Positions 39,701-53,324 of a stretch of DNA of 64,000 nt are shown in pieces. A program made the position numbers and the translations under genes. Each line of letters starts with the position of its first letter. Positions within the stretch are counted from its first letter, which is position 1. The notes below the pieces were generated by a model, which was given only the letters and a program-made list of their open reading frames with translations, did no database searches and was not told the origin of the DNA. Source of the DNA: Dichomitus squalens LYAD-421 SS1 (lineage: Eukaryota; Basidiomycota; Agaricomycetes; Polyporales; Polyporaceae); contig NW_006766883.1 in assembly GCF_000275845.1 (NCBI RefSeq), positions 2,673,107 through 2,737,106 on the forward strand, written 5' to 3'.

Positions 39701-41743
39701 TATGATGCCACTAACGGTCGGGTATAGCTCATTGCTGCAACGGTAAATCATATTGTAGGTACAGCAAAGAAGCGAGGCGGGATTTTGATCTTTCTGTCTG
39801 GTGTGCAAGAGATCCGACAGTGCATGGATCGGCTGCGGACTGTACCCAACTCGAAGATCTTACCACTTCATGCAAACTTAACAAACGACGAGCAGCGACG
39901 TGTATTCGCTTCGACACCAGAGTGGAAGATCATTGTGTCGACAAATGTGGCGGAGGTGAGATCCACACAACATCTAGTCACGGCGGACATCTTTACCACT
40001 GAACTAGACTTCGGTGACAATCGACGATGTCATCTATGTCATTGACGGTGGCAAAGTCAAAGAAACCCACTACGACGCAGAAGCAGGCTTGACCAGGCTC
40101 ACCCAGCAATGGGTCACTCGCGCGGCTGCGAAGCAGCGCCGTGGACGTGCCGGACGCACCCAGCCCGGCATCTGCTACAAGCTCTACACTCGCGCCCAGG
40201 AGAAACGCATGGCGCCATTCCCTATCCCGGAGATCAAGCGTGTACCTCTGGAAAGTATCTCATTGACGCTCAAGGTCGTCCATAACGATGTGAAGGTGCG
40301 AGTGTCTGTAAAACTATGGCCCGACGGATCCATCTGAACACTCCTGCAGACCTTCCTTTCTCGTGCCATCGATCCGCCGGAAATTGCTGCCGTCGATAAG
40401 GCACTCGAGGTCTTGGAGGAGCTCGCAGCGATTGGCTCAGATGGTGAGCTGACGGCGCTTGGGCGACATATGGTCAGTACTTCCTGTCATGATATCTACC
40501 TCGTCCGCTGACTATGTATGCGTGTAGGCAATCCTACCTATGGATCTTCGCTTAGGAAAGGTACGCTGTATATCTGGCCATCTCGAAGCGCTACATCTGA
40601 CGTGTCTCTAGATGCTCATCCTTGGGACAGTGTTCCGTTGCCTCGGCCCTGTCTTGACGGTTGCTGCGTGCCTCTCATCTAAACCTTTGTTCCTCAGCCC
40701 GATGGATAAGAGAGAAGAGGCGAAGCAGTGCGTGTCTCTTCCAGCAGTCGTGTCTCCACATTCTTATGATGTATCTTCTCAGAGCTCGCGCGCGCTTCGC
40801 GACCGACAACAGCGACTTGCTCACAGACGTGAATGCCTACGAGGAGTGCGTGAACTTACGGAACAAAGGAGAGTCACCAGGTATCATCCGCGTGTTCTGC
40901 GAACAAGTATGCTTCAAGTCTTCCGAAACGCTGCGTGTCCGTTAATCAGTATGTTGCAGAACTTCATCTCCATCTCGACGATCCGAGACATTACTTCACT
41001 CCGTCAAGACTTCATGTTTTCCCTCTCGACCCTAGGTTTCGTGCCCGAACAGTCCAAGCCCAAGGATGAGGCGCTCAACACGAACAGCACCAACGTCAAT
41101 CTCGTGAAGGCGGTCATTCTCGGCGGCTTTTGGTCCCGCGTTGCGCGTGTTCACCTACCCAAGTCCGCTATCAAATTCGGTCGCGTGCAAGCTGGAACGA
41201 TACAACGGGAAAACACCGCAAAGGAGTTCAAGATGTACGACTTGAAGGAGGGCCGCGTATTCCTGCATCCTGCCTCTGTCCTGTTCAACGCGTCCGCGTG
41301 GAAATCGCCGTTCTTGACCTATTTTCAGAAGCAGATGACAAGCAAGGTATTCTTGAGGGATGCAACAGAAGTATGTGCCATAATTTCCCGTTATATATGC
41401 AATTCTCACATACATGGTTAGGTACCGATCTATGCTTTGTTGTTGTTTGGTGGCCCTATCATGGTCAATCACATCGGAGGCGAATTGACGATCGGTACGA
41501 AGGATTGTATCATCAAGCTCAAGGCGTGGCCGCGTATTGGTGTACTTGCCAATCATCTACGGTGAGCTACTATCCTTCATGCTGTGCGACCACGCATTGA
41601 TAGATGACCTTGACAGTCGCCTCCTGGATGCTCAGCTGTTGCAGTGCATCGAGGAGGGAACATTATTAGGCCTTAGCTCAGGAGATAACCCTGTATTACA
41701 AGCGATTCAGGCACTTTTGGCGGGTGACGGGTTATCGGTCTAA
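36763..41743 (+). CDS. DHX29/DHX57-like DExH RNA helicase
   Basis: Eighteen exons: 36763-36911, 37040-37079, 37142-37300, 37352-37651, 37702-38809, 38859-38879, 38932-39203, 39266-39447, 39498-39672, 39728-39955, 40008-40295, 40350-40472, 40528-40560, 40612-40727, 40783-40906, 40960-41370, 41422-41561, 41617-41743; 1331 residues. Exon 3 has no Met but stays open through SVLLSRVNKKGSERESVRLE. The N-terminal half has a UBA-like helical segment (LAKELGLLGFTLVQARKAI) and an RWD-like segment (PLTLHIIVPEDR onward). The core has GETGCGKTTQ, TQPRRLSAIG, VVVDEVHERS (a DEVH box), LMSATINHEVF, LIFLSGVQEI, TNVAETSVTIDDVIYVIDGG, QRRGRAGRTQPG. The end has GGPIMVNHIGGELTIG and LRRLLDAQL. This layout matches fission-yeast Ucp12 and animal DHX29/DHX57, which act with ribosomes and structured mRNA. 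Confidence 0.92.
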
Positions 41744-42165
41744 GAAATTTTCGTAACATGCGGCTACGGATGCACACGTTCTTGGGGGACCAACAATCTA
41801 TACCGAAAAACCGTGCAGTCTCAACATGCTGCAAGGCATGGCGTCAGCGCACGAAGTCTGCAATCGACTAGTGACACTGCACCTGACCTCATCCCGTGAG
41901 CGCGAAGGCTCGCACATTCATACGGGTCGTTCCGCGCGTTCGCTATCGTTCGATTGGTCGATCAATCCGGTGGGCGCTACGTCTGTATCTGTATTGCAGA
42001 TAGACGGTGTAGAGTGTGGTATAGGGCCGTGCGGAGCATCGATGCTAAGAGCCGACTCATTAATATGGAGGTACGTCGGTCCATCCGGGACTGCAAGCAG
42101 TGGTAAGCTCTGGCGAACATCGCACTGAGGGGTGGCAACAAGTGTCGCGTCACTGGTTGCGGGAG
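41744..42165. other. Convergent intergenic gap
   Basis: 422 bp between the helicase gene and the DUF6535 relic. No supportable gene. Confidence 0.4.
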
Positions 42166-42754
42166 CTACGACTGGATAAAATATTCTGCATCAGGACCCT
42201 GTAGCCATACGGGCAAAGACAGCAAACGACACTGACTTGTTGGTGGAGACTTTGAGGCTGCCGCCCCTGCTATTCGCACTTCACAGTACCGTCCAATCGC
42301 GCGCATATGATCCAGCCATGGTGGCGACTGGTAGGAAGGTATATTATCGGCCAAGAAGCGAAAGGTGGCATCGAGCGTTCGTATGACGTTCAAATGTGTC
42401 GCGACACACATCGGCGAACCTTGCCGCAGATCGTCTTCAGATAGAGGGAAGAGCTTGGCTCTATGCAGCGTCCTGGAAATGCACTCCCATGTCCCCTCAT
42501 TTTCCTTCCACGGAGAGCATGTCAAAAAGGTATTGAGGAATAGCAGGGTGTCGACAAAGGCGCTCTCGTAGTATTGGGAACGACCGGGAGCCTTTTCGGG
42601 ATTATCACGTATAGGCGTGTGGGCAAGGGAGAATTGGGACATCAGAGCGCGAACGCCGGGAAAGGTGTCACATATCGCATTTTTTGACATCGCAAGTTCG
42701 CCAGATTGCTTCCATTGCATGGAATCTTTCGGTAGGGCAACAACCACTGTAAAT

Positions 42755-42770
42755 AGGGAGAGAAGGTGTT
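42755..42770. repeat. Target-site duplication, 3' copy
   Basis: AGGGAGAGAAGGTGTT, identical to the copy at 43508-43523. It directly abuts the T run that marks the retroelement poly(A) end on the minus strand; the last T bases are ambiguous with the tail. Confidence 0.85.
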
Positions 42771-43507
42771 TTTTTTTTCAAGCATTTATATCCCGCGTAC
42801 ATAGTACAGGTGCGGCAGTCTTCACTAGTATGTTTCGCTGGATGCCAGCGTCATTTCCTACCTAAGGGACCTGTTCAGTGGTTTCTGGCCACACAGGTTG
42901 ATGGAGAGGGCAGGGCAGTGCATCGCCCATGAGTTGGTGGGATTTCGAAGCCTAGGTGGCGTCAAAGTCCGCCAGCTGTGGTGGAGCGTCCTCGAAGGAG
43001 AACGGCGAGGGTAGTCTTCCAGGAACGTACAGAGCTCCGCGAAGGACTCCTTCCGCACCAGAAATTCGTGCTCGGCTGTCCACCGCCACCATCGCGGCCG
43101 CTTGTAGTTCGTGCAATCGCGCAGAACGTGAAGGCGGCTTTGGACGACCCCACACCATGGACACTCTGCGGGTTCGTCTGGGAAAAACCGGAGCCGATAT
43201 GACCCCAGTGGTGCATGGTTGAGGCACGCGCGACTAAAGCGCGTCATGGCCCCTCGGGAGCCCCCAAGTACCTTGATGGCGGGGGGCTGAACATGTTTGG
43301 GGGGGAGGAGCGCGCGTAGCCGCAAGAAGCTCGTCCCGAGATATGTGGGCGATTCCTTGGAGAGGCGTCGCCAGTCCGAGAGCATTTGGACCGTTGCCCG
43401 GTGTCGGGCATAGGCTAGGGAGCGTGATGAGGTGCCAGGGCCCTCAAGGTCAGCGGCGCGTTTGGCAGCTTCGTCGACCTTCTCATTCCACGGTATGCCC
43501 GTATGAG
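42771..43507 (-). mobile_element. 5'-truncated non-LTR retrotransposon
   Basis: About 740 bp on the minus strand ending in an A-rich tail (T run 42769-42778 on the + strand) and flanked by a 16-bp duplication, the hallmarks of target-primed insertion. The remaining coding part runs from about 43507 to 42858. It begins inside the RNase H domain (HTGIPWNEKVDEAAKRAADL, a typical end of that domain) and continues to the C-terminal Cys/His knuckle (CPWCGVVQSRLHVLRDC). Reverse transcriptase and endonuclease are missing, so it cannot move by itself. The reading frame is still open over about 210 codons, so the insertion is probably fairly young. It sits inside the last intron of the DUF6535 relic, in the same orientation. 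Confidence 0.85.
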
Positions 43508-43523
43508 AGGGAGAGAAGGTGTT
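43508..43523. repeat. Target-site duplication, 5' copy
   Basis: AGGGAGAGAAGGTGTT, matching 42755-42770 base for base. It marks the point where the truncated 5' end of the element joins the host intron. Confidence 0.85.
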
Positions 43524-45189
43524 ATTGTGCTGACCTGTCATTCAAGCGCAAGCGGAGTCACCCTGCAGGAAAACATGCCACTCAATGTGCATGCCCTTGT
43601 TGGTCTCTCGCGCAAGGTATCGCAAGAGTCACCACAACGCGGATACGCTGTTCACTCCTCGTAGAACGAAGCTACTCATTGTATGAAGGAATTGCTGTCC
43701 AAGTGGGGTGTCTGCCGAGCCATCCAGAAACGAAAATAACATGGGGGGAAGGAGGTCAAATACAATGGCGCGATGGACCAGGCTGTCGTCTATCGCTTGC
43801 GTCATTTTGAGTCCAACTGCCAAGATGAAAGGCAGTATAGGACGCCACGTGACAGTACTGTCGGGGAGTGGGATGTCGATTCCCGTACGAATCCTGATGA
43901 TCGTGTTAGAGCATCTCACGACGTGGCCCGGATCCAACCGCCCGATACAAGGAGTCACCGACAGATTGAGGAATGTGTCGTCGAGAGTAAGCTCGTAGGC
44001 TTTGATCGCGAGCCCCTCATCGATTTCGTCCAACATGGACCGCGTCCTGGCTTGCTCCCTTGCTCGCCACCAACGGATCTTACTGCGAGCGGCCAACCAG
44101 GTGCTAAGCCATCGGGACATACGGTCGCATCGCCCACGAAGCTGAACAGCGAATCTCCACCCGTGTCTGATCTCGAGGGGCTCGAGAAGACATGCGACTT
44201 TGACGGATAGTATGGACGCCATCCGAGCCATGATTCGAGCGACGAATTGAGAGGCAATGTAGATGCTGAGCGCCTGGGGTGACTGGTACGGGCAGTCTGC
44301 TCGAAATGTAGGTATGACGGTGCTAAAGATTATGAACAAGAGGAGCAGGCCGGCAAGGACGGATATGACAGTGGCGACGGCTGGGTGGATAGTCCATAGG
44401 AGAATGACGAGTCCGGCGAGGAATAGAGCCAGGGATGCTTGTAGAAGGACAGGAATCAGTGCGATGATGCCGACGATCCGCCATTTGAGTTAGTTGCCGT
44501 ATCGGTATTGACGCAAGCGAGTAACATTGCGAGACGTCCCCAAAGACCCTCGTCGTATTGATGCAGCCATTGCTTAACCATAATGGCAAGAGATGAGGCC
44601 GAAAGCGTGCAAATGAGGGAGGAGAACCATAGGGCGTTGATCCACACGGCGGAAGGAGGGGGCTTGAACGACGAGTCAGGGGGTAGGACGAATGCCGGGC
44701 GAGTGGAGTTGATCGCGGTCGGGGTCGCAGTGAAGCTTGACAGCTGAGTGGAAATCTGGGTGAGGACCAGGAGCGACGCCCCGGCAGTATCTGGTTGCAG
44801 TAGCACATACGACTGCGCGTTGAACGCAGTTAAGACGGCGGAGAAGAGACCGGCCTGGAGCGACGTCGCTTAGCATTTCCGTTACGCGGCACACAACAGC
44901 ACTTGCAACTTGTACGTACAAAAACGAGAAGCATGTCGATCTCCGCCTTCCACCTCGCTATCATCTGGTCACTGTGGGCTTTGCAGAATCTGCGCGCACT
45001 CGTCCCACGCCTTCGCTGTCTGCTCTTCAGTGAATGGGCTCTTAACGTCAGGGATACCTGCATGCAGCAGCTCAAACCACCAAATAGAGGTAGAACCGGC
45101 CGATATACTACACCAAACGCGAGTAGTCGGTCAGTATAGCTATGCAACTCAGTAGCGACTAGCGGATGCACCTCACTAGGTAGCGCCAT

Positions 45190-45808
45190 TAGAGATATTA
45201 CAGTAGATGCTTTCTGTCACGGCACTTGTCAGATGAACTGCCACAACCCAATACACGTCAAGACATACCGGCTTTGAAATCAGTGTCGCCAATGGTTCAA
45301 ACTGCGAGGACGTTACCCCAGTCCCAGCCTCCTCGGACACATTGAGTTGTATTCGGATGGCACGTGTCCAAAGTGCTTCATTCGCGCTCCGTGCCGTGAC
45401 AGGTATATGGGCGATTCTGGCCCGCGCCTCATAGACATACCCGAAGATAATAATACTGTACCTTGATGAAGCGGCACTGAAAGCGGGTTCAGCACGAAAC
45501 TTCGACCTCGTGAGGCATTGCGGAAACAAGAGATGTGGGCGCTTATCCGGGAGGAGGCGTCTTGCAGTGCGGATATCTTATAGGTGGTACGGCAAAGTGT
45601 ATAACAACGTGTCAAACGAAATGCCCCAATTATATGTATGTTTGCTTATGTGCGATCGTGAACCCCGCCAGGGACACTGGTACGTTACTGTTGATAATGA
45701 TACAACTATAATATTGATGCTGTTCGTCAAATTGCCGTGCGGTCATGGATGAGTCAGAATACCAACGAGAACTGGACCAATATCGCGTCGACCTTCGTCC
45801 AACTCTCG
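45190..45808. other. Intergenic gap
   Basis: About 620 bp. Contains frames without motifs; may include the lost 5' part of the DUF6535 relic. Confidence 0.35.
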
Positions 45809-47323
45809 CTACCTCCGTCCCGCCGGGCCAAGCACGACGAGGCTCTCGCTCGCCGCGGTCCGATGACCCGACTGCCTCCCGTGAAGGCCAGCTCGAGCCT
45901 CGCGCGAGGCCTGCGTCCCTACCGCGAGGTCGAGCCCGAGCGCGTTCGCATCCTCCGCCTCTCCGCTCTCCTCCTCCACTGGCTCCGGGCGCCACTCTGG
46001 GGAGCAAGACGCCGCCCTTCGCCGCGCCGGGGCTGACCCAGAGCAACTCCTCCCACCTAAGGGCGTAGGAACGCTGGAAGAGACAGGCATGGGCGCGTAA
46101 TATGGCGCGGCGTACGGCTGCGTGCGGCGCACGCTTGGCGAGCCTGAGGACGCGGAGAAAGCAGACGTTACGGAGGAACCGGAGAACGTCGAGGTGGAAG
46201 CGGATGTGGAGATGCTCGACCGCGGTGAGTCAGGGATGGGGGTTTTGCGGGATTCTTTGGAGGCGAGGGTCAATGAGAGCGAGTTGAGCATACGGCGAGG
46301 GCCAGACGCCCGGCGAAAAGGAGGATTGGTGGGAGCTAGAGCGGAAGTGCCACATTAGCTCATGTGGCGTCGAGGAAGGCGAAGGTGCACGTACTAATAG
46401 AAGCCTTGGGATTTCGATGCTTCAGGCGGAAGGGGTTGACGAACGTGGTCGTGAACGTCTCCCCGGAAATAGAGTCCGTCCTCTGTTGCGGCCGAATGTC
46501 GCTTTCCGGCGCAATCACGGAAGGCGCCGGACACTCTCTGGACTGCGATCTCCGGGCCTGCTTCACGGGCTCGCGAGCATCATCTTCCAAGGGCGACGTG
46601 GATCCCAATGGTGCTACAGAAGGGCTCGGTGCAGAAGCCGATCTCGGCTTCGTAGACACCTTGCGCGACAACGATTTCAGCATCTTCATAGTGGGAAGCC
46701 GTACATTTCGTGTCAGTCGTGGCGAGCCGGTGGGAGAGTCAGTGGAGTGGGTGTCGTCTTGATCGAAGTTGGCGGCCATCCCCGACTCGCCCTCAATACT
46801 TGGGAGGTCAGGTACGTAGCGGGACGGCGAGCTATTGTCCACTAAGGTCAATGACGCCACGGAGCCCGCTGACGACTTGGGACTCGGTGGTCGCGAAGAC
46901 TTCGAGAGCGACCATCGCATTCTAAACGAAGGCCGCTTGGATGTCAAAGGTACGGGAGGTGGGGCGGAACGAATGTCGCACGGTGCCGACTTGGTCGATT
47001 CAACATCATCCTTCTCCTCCAACTTTGGGGGCTCAATAGGAGCGGTGGCAGGGGACAGTGAAGCACTGCGAATGCGGGGGCTGCGAGGTTTTAGGACGAG
47101 TGGTGGCGGTTTAGATCGCAATGGGGGGATAATCCGGCCCAGAATGAATATGACCACACTCTATAGAACCACAATCATTAATATCGAGACTCGTATACGG
47201 CGCCATGGGTTCTGCACAACGCACCATCGCGAACCAAGCAATACCCCAGAAGAGCAGAGCCATCCGGGCACCGGAATATTTTGAGAACGGAATGGGAGTG
47301 AGGTTGATGGATCGTTCTTTCAT
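45809..47323 (-). CDS. Membrane-anchored Ser/Pro-rich protein, unknown
   Basis: Exons 47347-47225, 47160-46395 and 46335-45809 join in consistent phase (introns 64 and 59 bp). Starting at the Met at 47323 they give about 463 residues. A transmembrane helix is formed only after splicing: ARMALLFWGIAWFAM joined to SVVIFILGRIIPPL. After it comes a long hydrophilic tail, very rich in Ser, Pro and Arg (RPPSPKSSAGSVASLTLVD, RLPTMKMLKSLSRKV), with an Arg/Glu-rich end. An upstream open piece ending at 47474 (LDICGLLGAILLVAFV) would add another helix and joins in phase, so the true protein may have several helices, like a receptor with a phosphorylatable cytosolic tail. The 5' end is unresolved and no family is recognised. 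Confidence 0.55.
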
Positions 47324-47474
47324 GGGGAGTCGTGAATAACCCGACCACTGACGGGGGGTTTATATGACGAACAGATGCCTACGAAGACATCACCAGCCTC
47401 TAGGCGCGGCTGACGGGGCTCGGGCTCGATTGACGGGAATGGAGTTGGACCACCGGTCAGGATCAATATGTACC

Positions 47475-48707
47475 ACAAAAGCGACCAGCAAGATCGCTCC
47501 CAATAATCCACAAATGTCCAGCGCCGCCAAGTGGAAAGATCACAGAGGTCGGATGTGGGGAGGAGTGGCGTGCACGGGGATCGGTACAAGCAGAGCCACG
47601 ACCAGAGAATCGGGGATAAGCTGGCGCAGGAAGACGTGGCGACAAGCTAAGATAGGCTGCAGCAGGCTAGCAGTGGCTTTACATGGTCCTAAGAGAGAAA
47701 GCGAGGAATAGGACGAGCGGCCGCAGGGAGGGTCTCAAGAACAAAAGTCGAACCATTCCTGCGAGTATTCCGGATCGCGGCACGCCCGCAAGCGCACACT
47801 CGCCGCACGTCAATCGTCTTGCGTCGCCGGGCGCCGCGCTGCCCAGGCGTCGAGATCCCCTTCGCCAGACAGCCGAGGAGGGTAACGTACGAAAGTGAGT
47901 GCGCATCGTCAGACAAACGTCCACCGACGCTTTAGCAGGGCCTTGTGTCGGACCATCCCTTAGGCGCCTATCTCCCGACCTTCGCCAGGAACGGCAAAAT
48001 CCGATACGCACCTTGCAATCTCGAGCTCAGCTCCGATCGAGATGAAGCCACGACTCCGCAATGGTGACAAAGTCGGACACCGATACCACGACCGAGAAGT
48101 ACTTGCGAACACCATGCTGAGGCCGTGCTGATAGACACATAAGTGTGTGCAGGGTGCTGGCCTCGCTGTGACCGGAACTCATTCTTCCGGAAAATACAAT
48201 CTGACGGTAGTCTTCAACTCGCGAGTAAGCGGCGATCTCGGGAAACCTGGGGAGTGCAATACTGTTGTTCGTGGTGCAGATTAGACGCCCTGAGTTGATT
48301 CCACGTCAGTCGTAAGCCAAATCTCCTCTTCGGAGATTAAAGGCGTCGAGAATTAAGGAGTGAAAGGGAGGCTGTATGGCGATGCAGTGTGTCCAGCCTA
48401 CCGATTGTTACCAACCGTCGGCAGGAGGAGGCTATTAGGGCCACTGCTTAATGGTACCAGCAGAAGTGGTACCGCGGGGGAGGTCGTAGGCCCTTGACCC
48501 ATGAATATGTCTATTGCGATTGTAACTGAAGGCCTTTACGCCTTTGTGCTCATGATTGCTAGTTTCTCAGCGACTCTGATTGTTCTAGCATATGCCCGCA
48601 ATGATGCATTGTATGCTGATTGATACCAGAGTAGGCACATTATACATAGCTGTCGGTATTCCCGCCATTTGAGGAATGCTTAGTCGTCGTCTTGGAATAG
48701 AGGCATT
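47475..48707. other. Gap with possible 5' exons
   Basis: May contain further minus-strand exons of the membrane protein (a hydrophobic frame RLLFLRPSLRPLVLFLAFSL lies near 47690-47755), but splice joins are not convincing. The stretch 48020-48707 shows nothing I can name. Confidence 0.3.
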
Positions 48708-50709
48708 TCATCTGGAGTGGCGTTCGAAGCGCACGACTGCGTCCCGGGAGGGGATGACCGAGAAGCTGAGGTTGATGTTGGCAGGTCTGCCCGCATCGCC
48801 TTCAAGTGTCATGTCGTAGGTCAAAATAAGGTACGCCAGCACCACCTTCAGCTCCATCGATGCAAAGAATCGTCCAGGACTAGGACAGACGCCTCCCATC
48901 AGTCGTCATGTTCCTCCCAAATTAGTACATTGCTCACCAAGCGTGCTTTCCGCGCCCAAAAGCGATGTAATCGGACGATGTGTTGACGTACTGGTGTCGG
49001 GCACTGTCCCCGCCTTCCCTGACGTCCGAAAAGCGGAAGGGGTCGAACTCGTCGGCACCGTCGTAGTTTGTGGTGTCGGTGTGAGTAGCCTGACCTGCGA
49101 AGGCAAACAAGGTTCCTCGTGGTAGATATGTGCCGTCGACAAGCTTGACATCCTGGACGGCCCTCCGTATCATGCCCACTTTACAGCAATAAAGTAAGTC
49201 AGAAGCTATGTCACGGTGTTTGTGTAGAAAGGTATCTCACATAGCGTGATGCCGGTAAACCTCTGAGACTCTTTCAAAAGGCTGTCGAGCTTCCACATCT
49301 TGTCGAGTGCGGTTTTTGTCCACCCCTCAGGAGCAAGCGCGCTTTCAACCTCTTCACGTAAAACCGGGACGATGTCGAGCCTTGAAAGCATGTGAAAGAA
49401 TGCATGCGTCAAGCTCTGCCGGTACGTGAGCACGCTGTCAAGATTCAATATGCTTGAGTACTGGTCTCTTACACTTGAAGATGTATGTATGGCGGCAAAA
49501 TTCTGCAGTTGCAGACGCATCGCGACGTAGTCCAACGGCTCCTTGCGCCCCTGAGCTTCCTCAAGAATCCACTGCAGTATATCATTCTGCAGCGACGTGA
49601 GGATATAACCACTGTCAATACGTTAAAAGCACGTACAGGAACGTCTGTCGACTCTGTCTTCGTCTCCCGCTGTCGCATCTGGACCACACGCTCATTTACG
49701 ACGGGCAACAAGAGACCCATCACCCGACGTAGGTTCTCCGAAGGACCGGTGATGAAGCGCGACACAAACCACTTCATACGCTCTGGAAAGAGGTTGATTA
49801 CTATTCTAGCCTTGACTAAATCGATTGTGAAAGAAACGGCGGCGTCCAGGTATTGTTTATTCCGACCTCCAGGCCAACCTTTGTCAGCGATCAACACGAA
49901 CGTTCGAAAGTCCGCAGCTCACATAGCGGTTGTCCAACGAAGGCACGGCTTATGATCCTAGAGACGATGTCGAGCACGGTTTTGCTGCCGGGGAGGGATG
50001 CAATGTCTGAAGTCGCAACATCAACCAGACGTTTACGGGGAAAATATCAGGAACTGACCCCCTTCCACTGTAGGTAGGAGCTCTCCGCAAACTACCTCGA
50101 CCTCGTCGACTATCGCGGGCAGCACAGCATTCAACTGCCGCGTCAGAGTATTACGGATGAGGTCAACGTGATAATGGTCCGCCAAGACCTCTGGGTGCAT
50201 GTATTTCCCAACCTGGGTGAGCTGACGAGACGAACCAATAGTCTGTCTACCACGGCAAATTAAGCTCATAGCAGTAGGCGACTCACGAAAAGGACTCCTT
50301 CTCCAGGAGAAGCAACGTCATCTGGTAATTTCCGGACGTCCTCCACAAGCTCGGGGCCGCTGAGTACAACTAACCATTGGTCGAACATGGCGACCTTAAA
50401 AGCAGAGCCACGATACTACGGGACATGATACGAGTCTCAGCCGTCAAACGTCACTAATACTCGGATATCTGGGTGCTTACTTTGTCATAGCCTGCCTGAA
50501 TAAGCTCTTGCGCTCGGAAGAAGAACCTGTAGGATCCAAGGTACGACAGAAGTGGGAGAGAGGGACCGCCCACGGTCGGAATAGTATTCAACTGCGTGCC
50601 ATGAGTGACGTCTCTTCTTGATAGGAGGAAAACATACCGGGTCGCGGTATCTATGCCATAGATACACCCCTAGAGGACACAAGAGGAGAATTAAGAGGGG
50701 CTGAACCAT
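48708..50709 (-). CDS. Cytochrome P450 monooxygenase
   Basis: Many exons on the minus strand; firm ones are 50709-50638, 50591-50481, 50415-50287 and the last, 48879-48708. It starts with a membrane anchor (MVQPLLILLLCPLGVYLWHR), then the proline hinge TIPTVGGPSLPLLSYLGSY. P450 landmarks in order: FKVAMFDQWLVVLSGPEL; DIVSRIISRAFVGQPLCRNK; I-helix AAIHTSSSLTHAFFHML; K-helix ExxR in LLKESQRFTG; PERF-like region DEFDPFRFSDVR; heme loop FGRGKHACPGRFFASMELK with the ligand Cys split by an intron (TG at 48938 plus T at 48879). All essential motifs are present. The junction near 50250, just before VGKYMHPEVL, probably hides a small exon I could not place. These enzymes act at the ER with a P450 reductase; the substrate is unknown and no CYP family is assigned. 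Confidence 0.88.
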
Positions 50710-51436
50710 GACCGTTTCCTAGGGGTCAAGCTTGCGGTGAGAAGGGAGGGAAAGGACAAGAGCAACGTCTGCCCTCCCTATACGGCCACCGCTGGCAAAC
50801 ACACAAGGAACCGCGCGTTAGAGAAGCTGATGCATGCTGTCCGGGTCAGTGCTTGCGGCATCGCACTCAGATGGACAGTTTCGGAGCGCACGTTGTCGAA
50901 GGACTCGATATGCGCCCGCCACGACACCTGGTGGACGTAGGTGGGTGACTCCAGCGGCGATTTGGGCGCCGGTTCTGTATGCAGTTCATACATCCGAATT
51001 TGAAGGTCTGGATCAAGCTTGTCGCCAAACGTGGATTATGGGATTTCAAGAATTGTGATGGTGGACAGACGGGATGAAGGGCACCCTGGTGATGCGACCC
51101 TCGTAGTCGTCACCAACATGAATGAACCCTCAGACACACCTATTCCGAATTCAATGGCCGACACGCCTGAGATAGATGGCGCAAAGCGAACACAACGTCA
51201 GATGCGGTACCTGGCCGACTTCTTTCTTAGGAGGCAGAGACGCCCGTGGATTGTGTGAAACTGCTTTGGAACTCATCTTATGATACAAAGGCGGACGCAC
51301 ACATTACATGGCCACCGTAAATGCATATGATGTGGTGCATACTGAGCGAAATACATGCTGCATGAAGGGCCCTCTCCGAATGCTCGACGTATCCCGTCCA
51401 TAAAGGCCATGCCAAGCCGGCATGAAGCGCATACCA
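50710..51436. other. Gap between P450 and ubiquitin-L40 genes
   Basis: 727 bp. A + strand frame at 51019-51258 (NSMADTPEIDGAKRTQRQM) looks moderately protein-like but has no support. Includes the P450 promoter and L40 3' UTR. Confidence 0.35.

Positions 51437-53324
<1,888 letters not shown>

Larger units (their letters stand above)
42166..45189 (-). pseudogene. Decayed DUF6535 membrane-protein gene
   Basis: Minus-strand remnants, in order, of a mushroom-type DUF6535 protein. They are ARWKAEIDMLLVF then AGLFSAVLTAFNAQSYVLLQ (across a normal intron at about 44845-44920), INALWFSSLICTLSASSLAI, VKQWLHQYDEGLWG, RLRQYRYGN, LKWRIVGIIALIPVLLQASL, and the C-terminal part with SWRCDRMSRWL-like helices and YLARETNKGMHIEWHVFLQ. 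The start is uncertain. Damage seen: a frame jump near 44980 upstream of ARWKAE, a second near 44540, an in-frame TAA at 44492-44490 and TGA at 43631-43629. A 5'-truncated retroelement occupies its last intron (43561-42747); without it that intron would be a normal 62 bp. The final exon (42746-42166) remains open, with ALPKDSMQWKQSGELAMSKN. The function of DUF6535 proteins is unknown. Lesions are judged against my memory of the family. Confidence 0.72.

Noticed and set aside
42858..43541. Intact retroelement protein-coding gene
   Set aside because: The apparent start lies in host intron sequence, and the element begins inside the RNase H domain, so it is only a 3' fragment.
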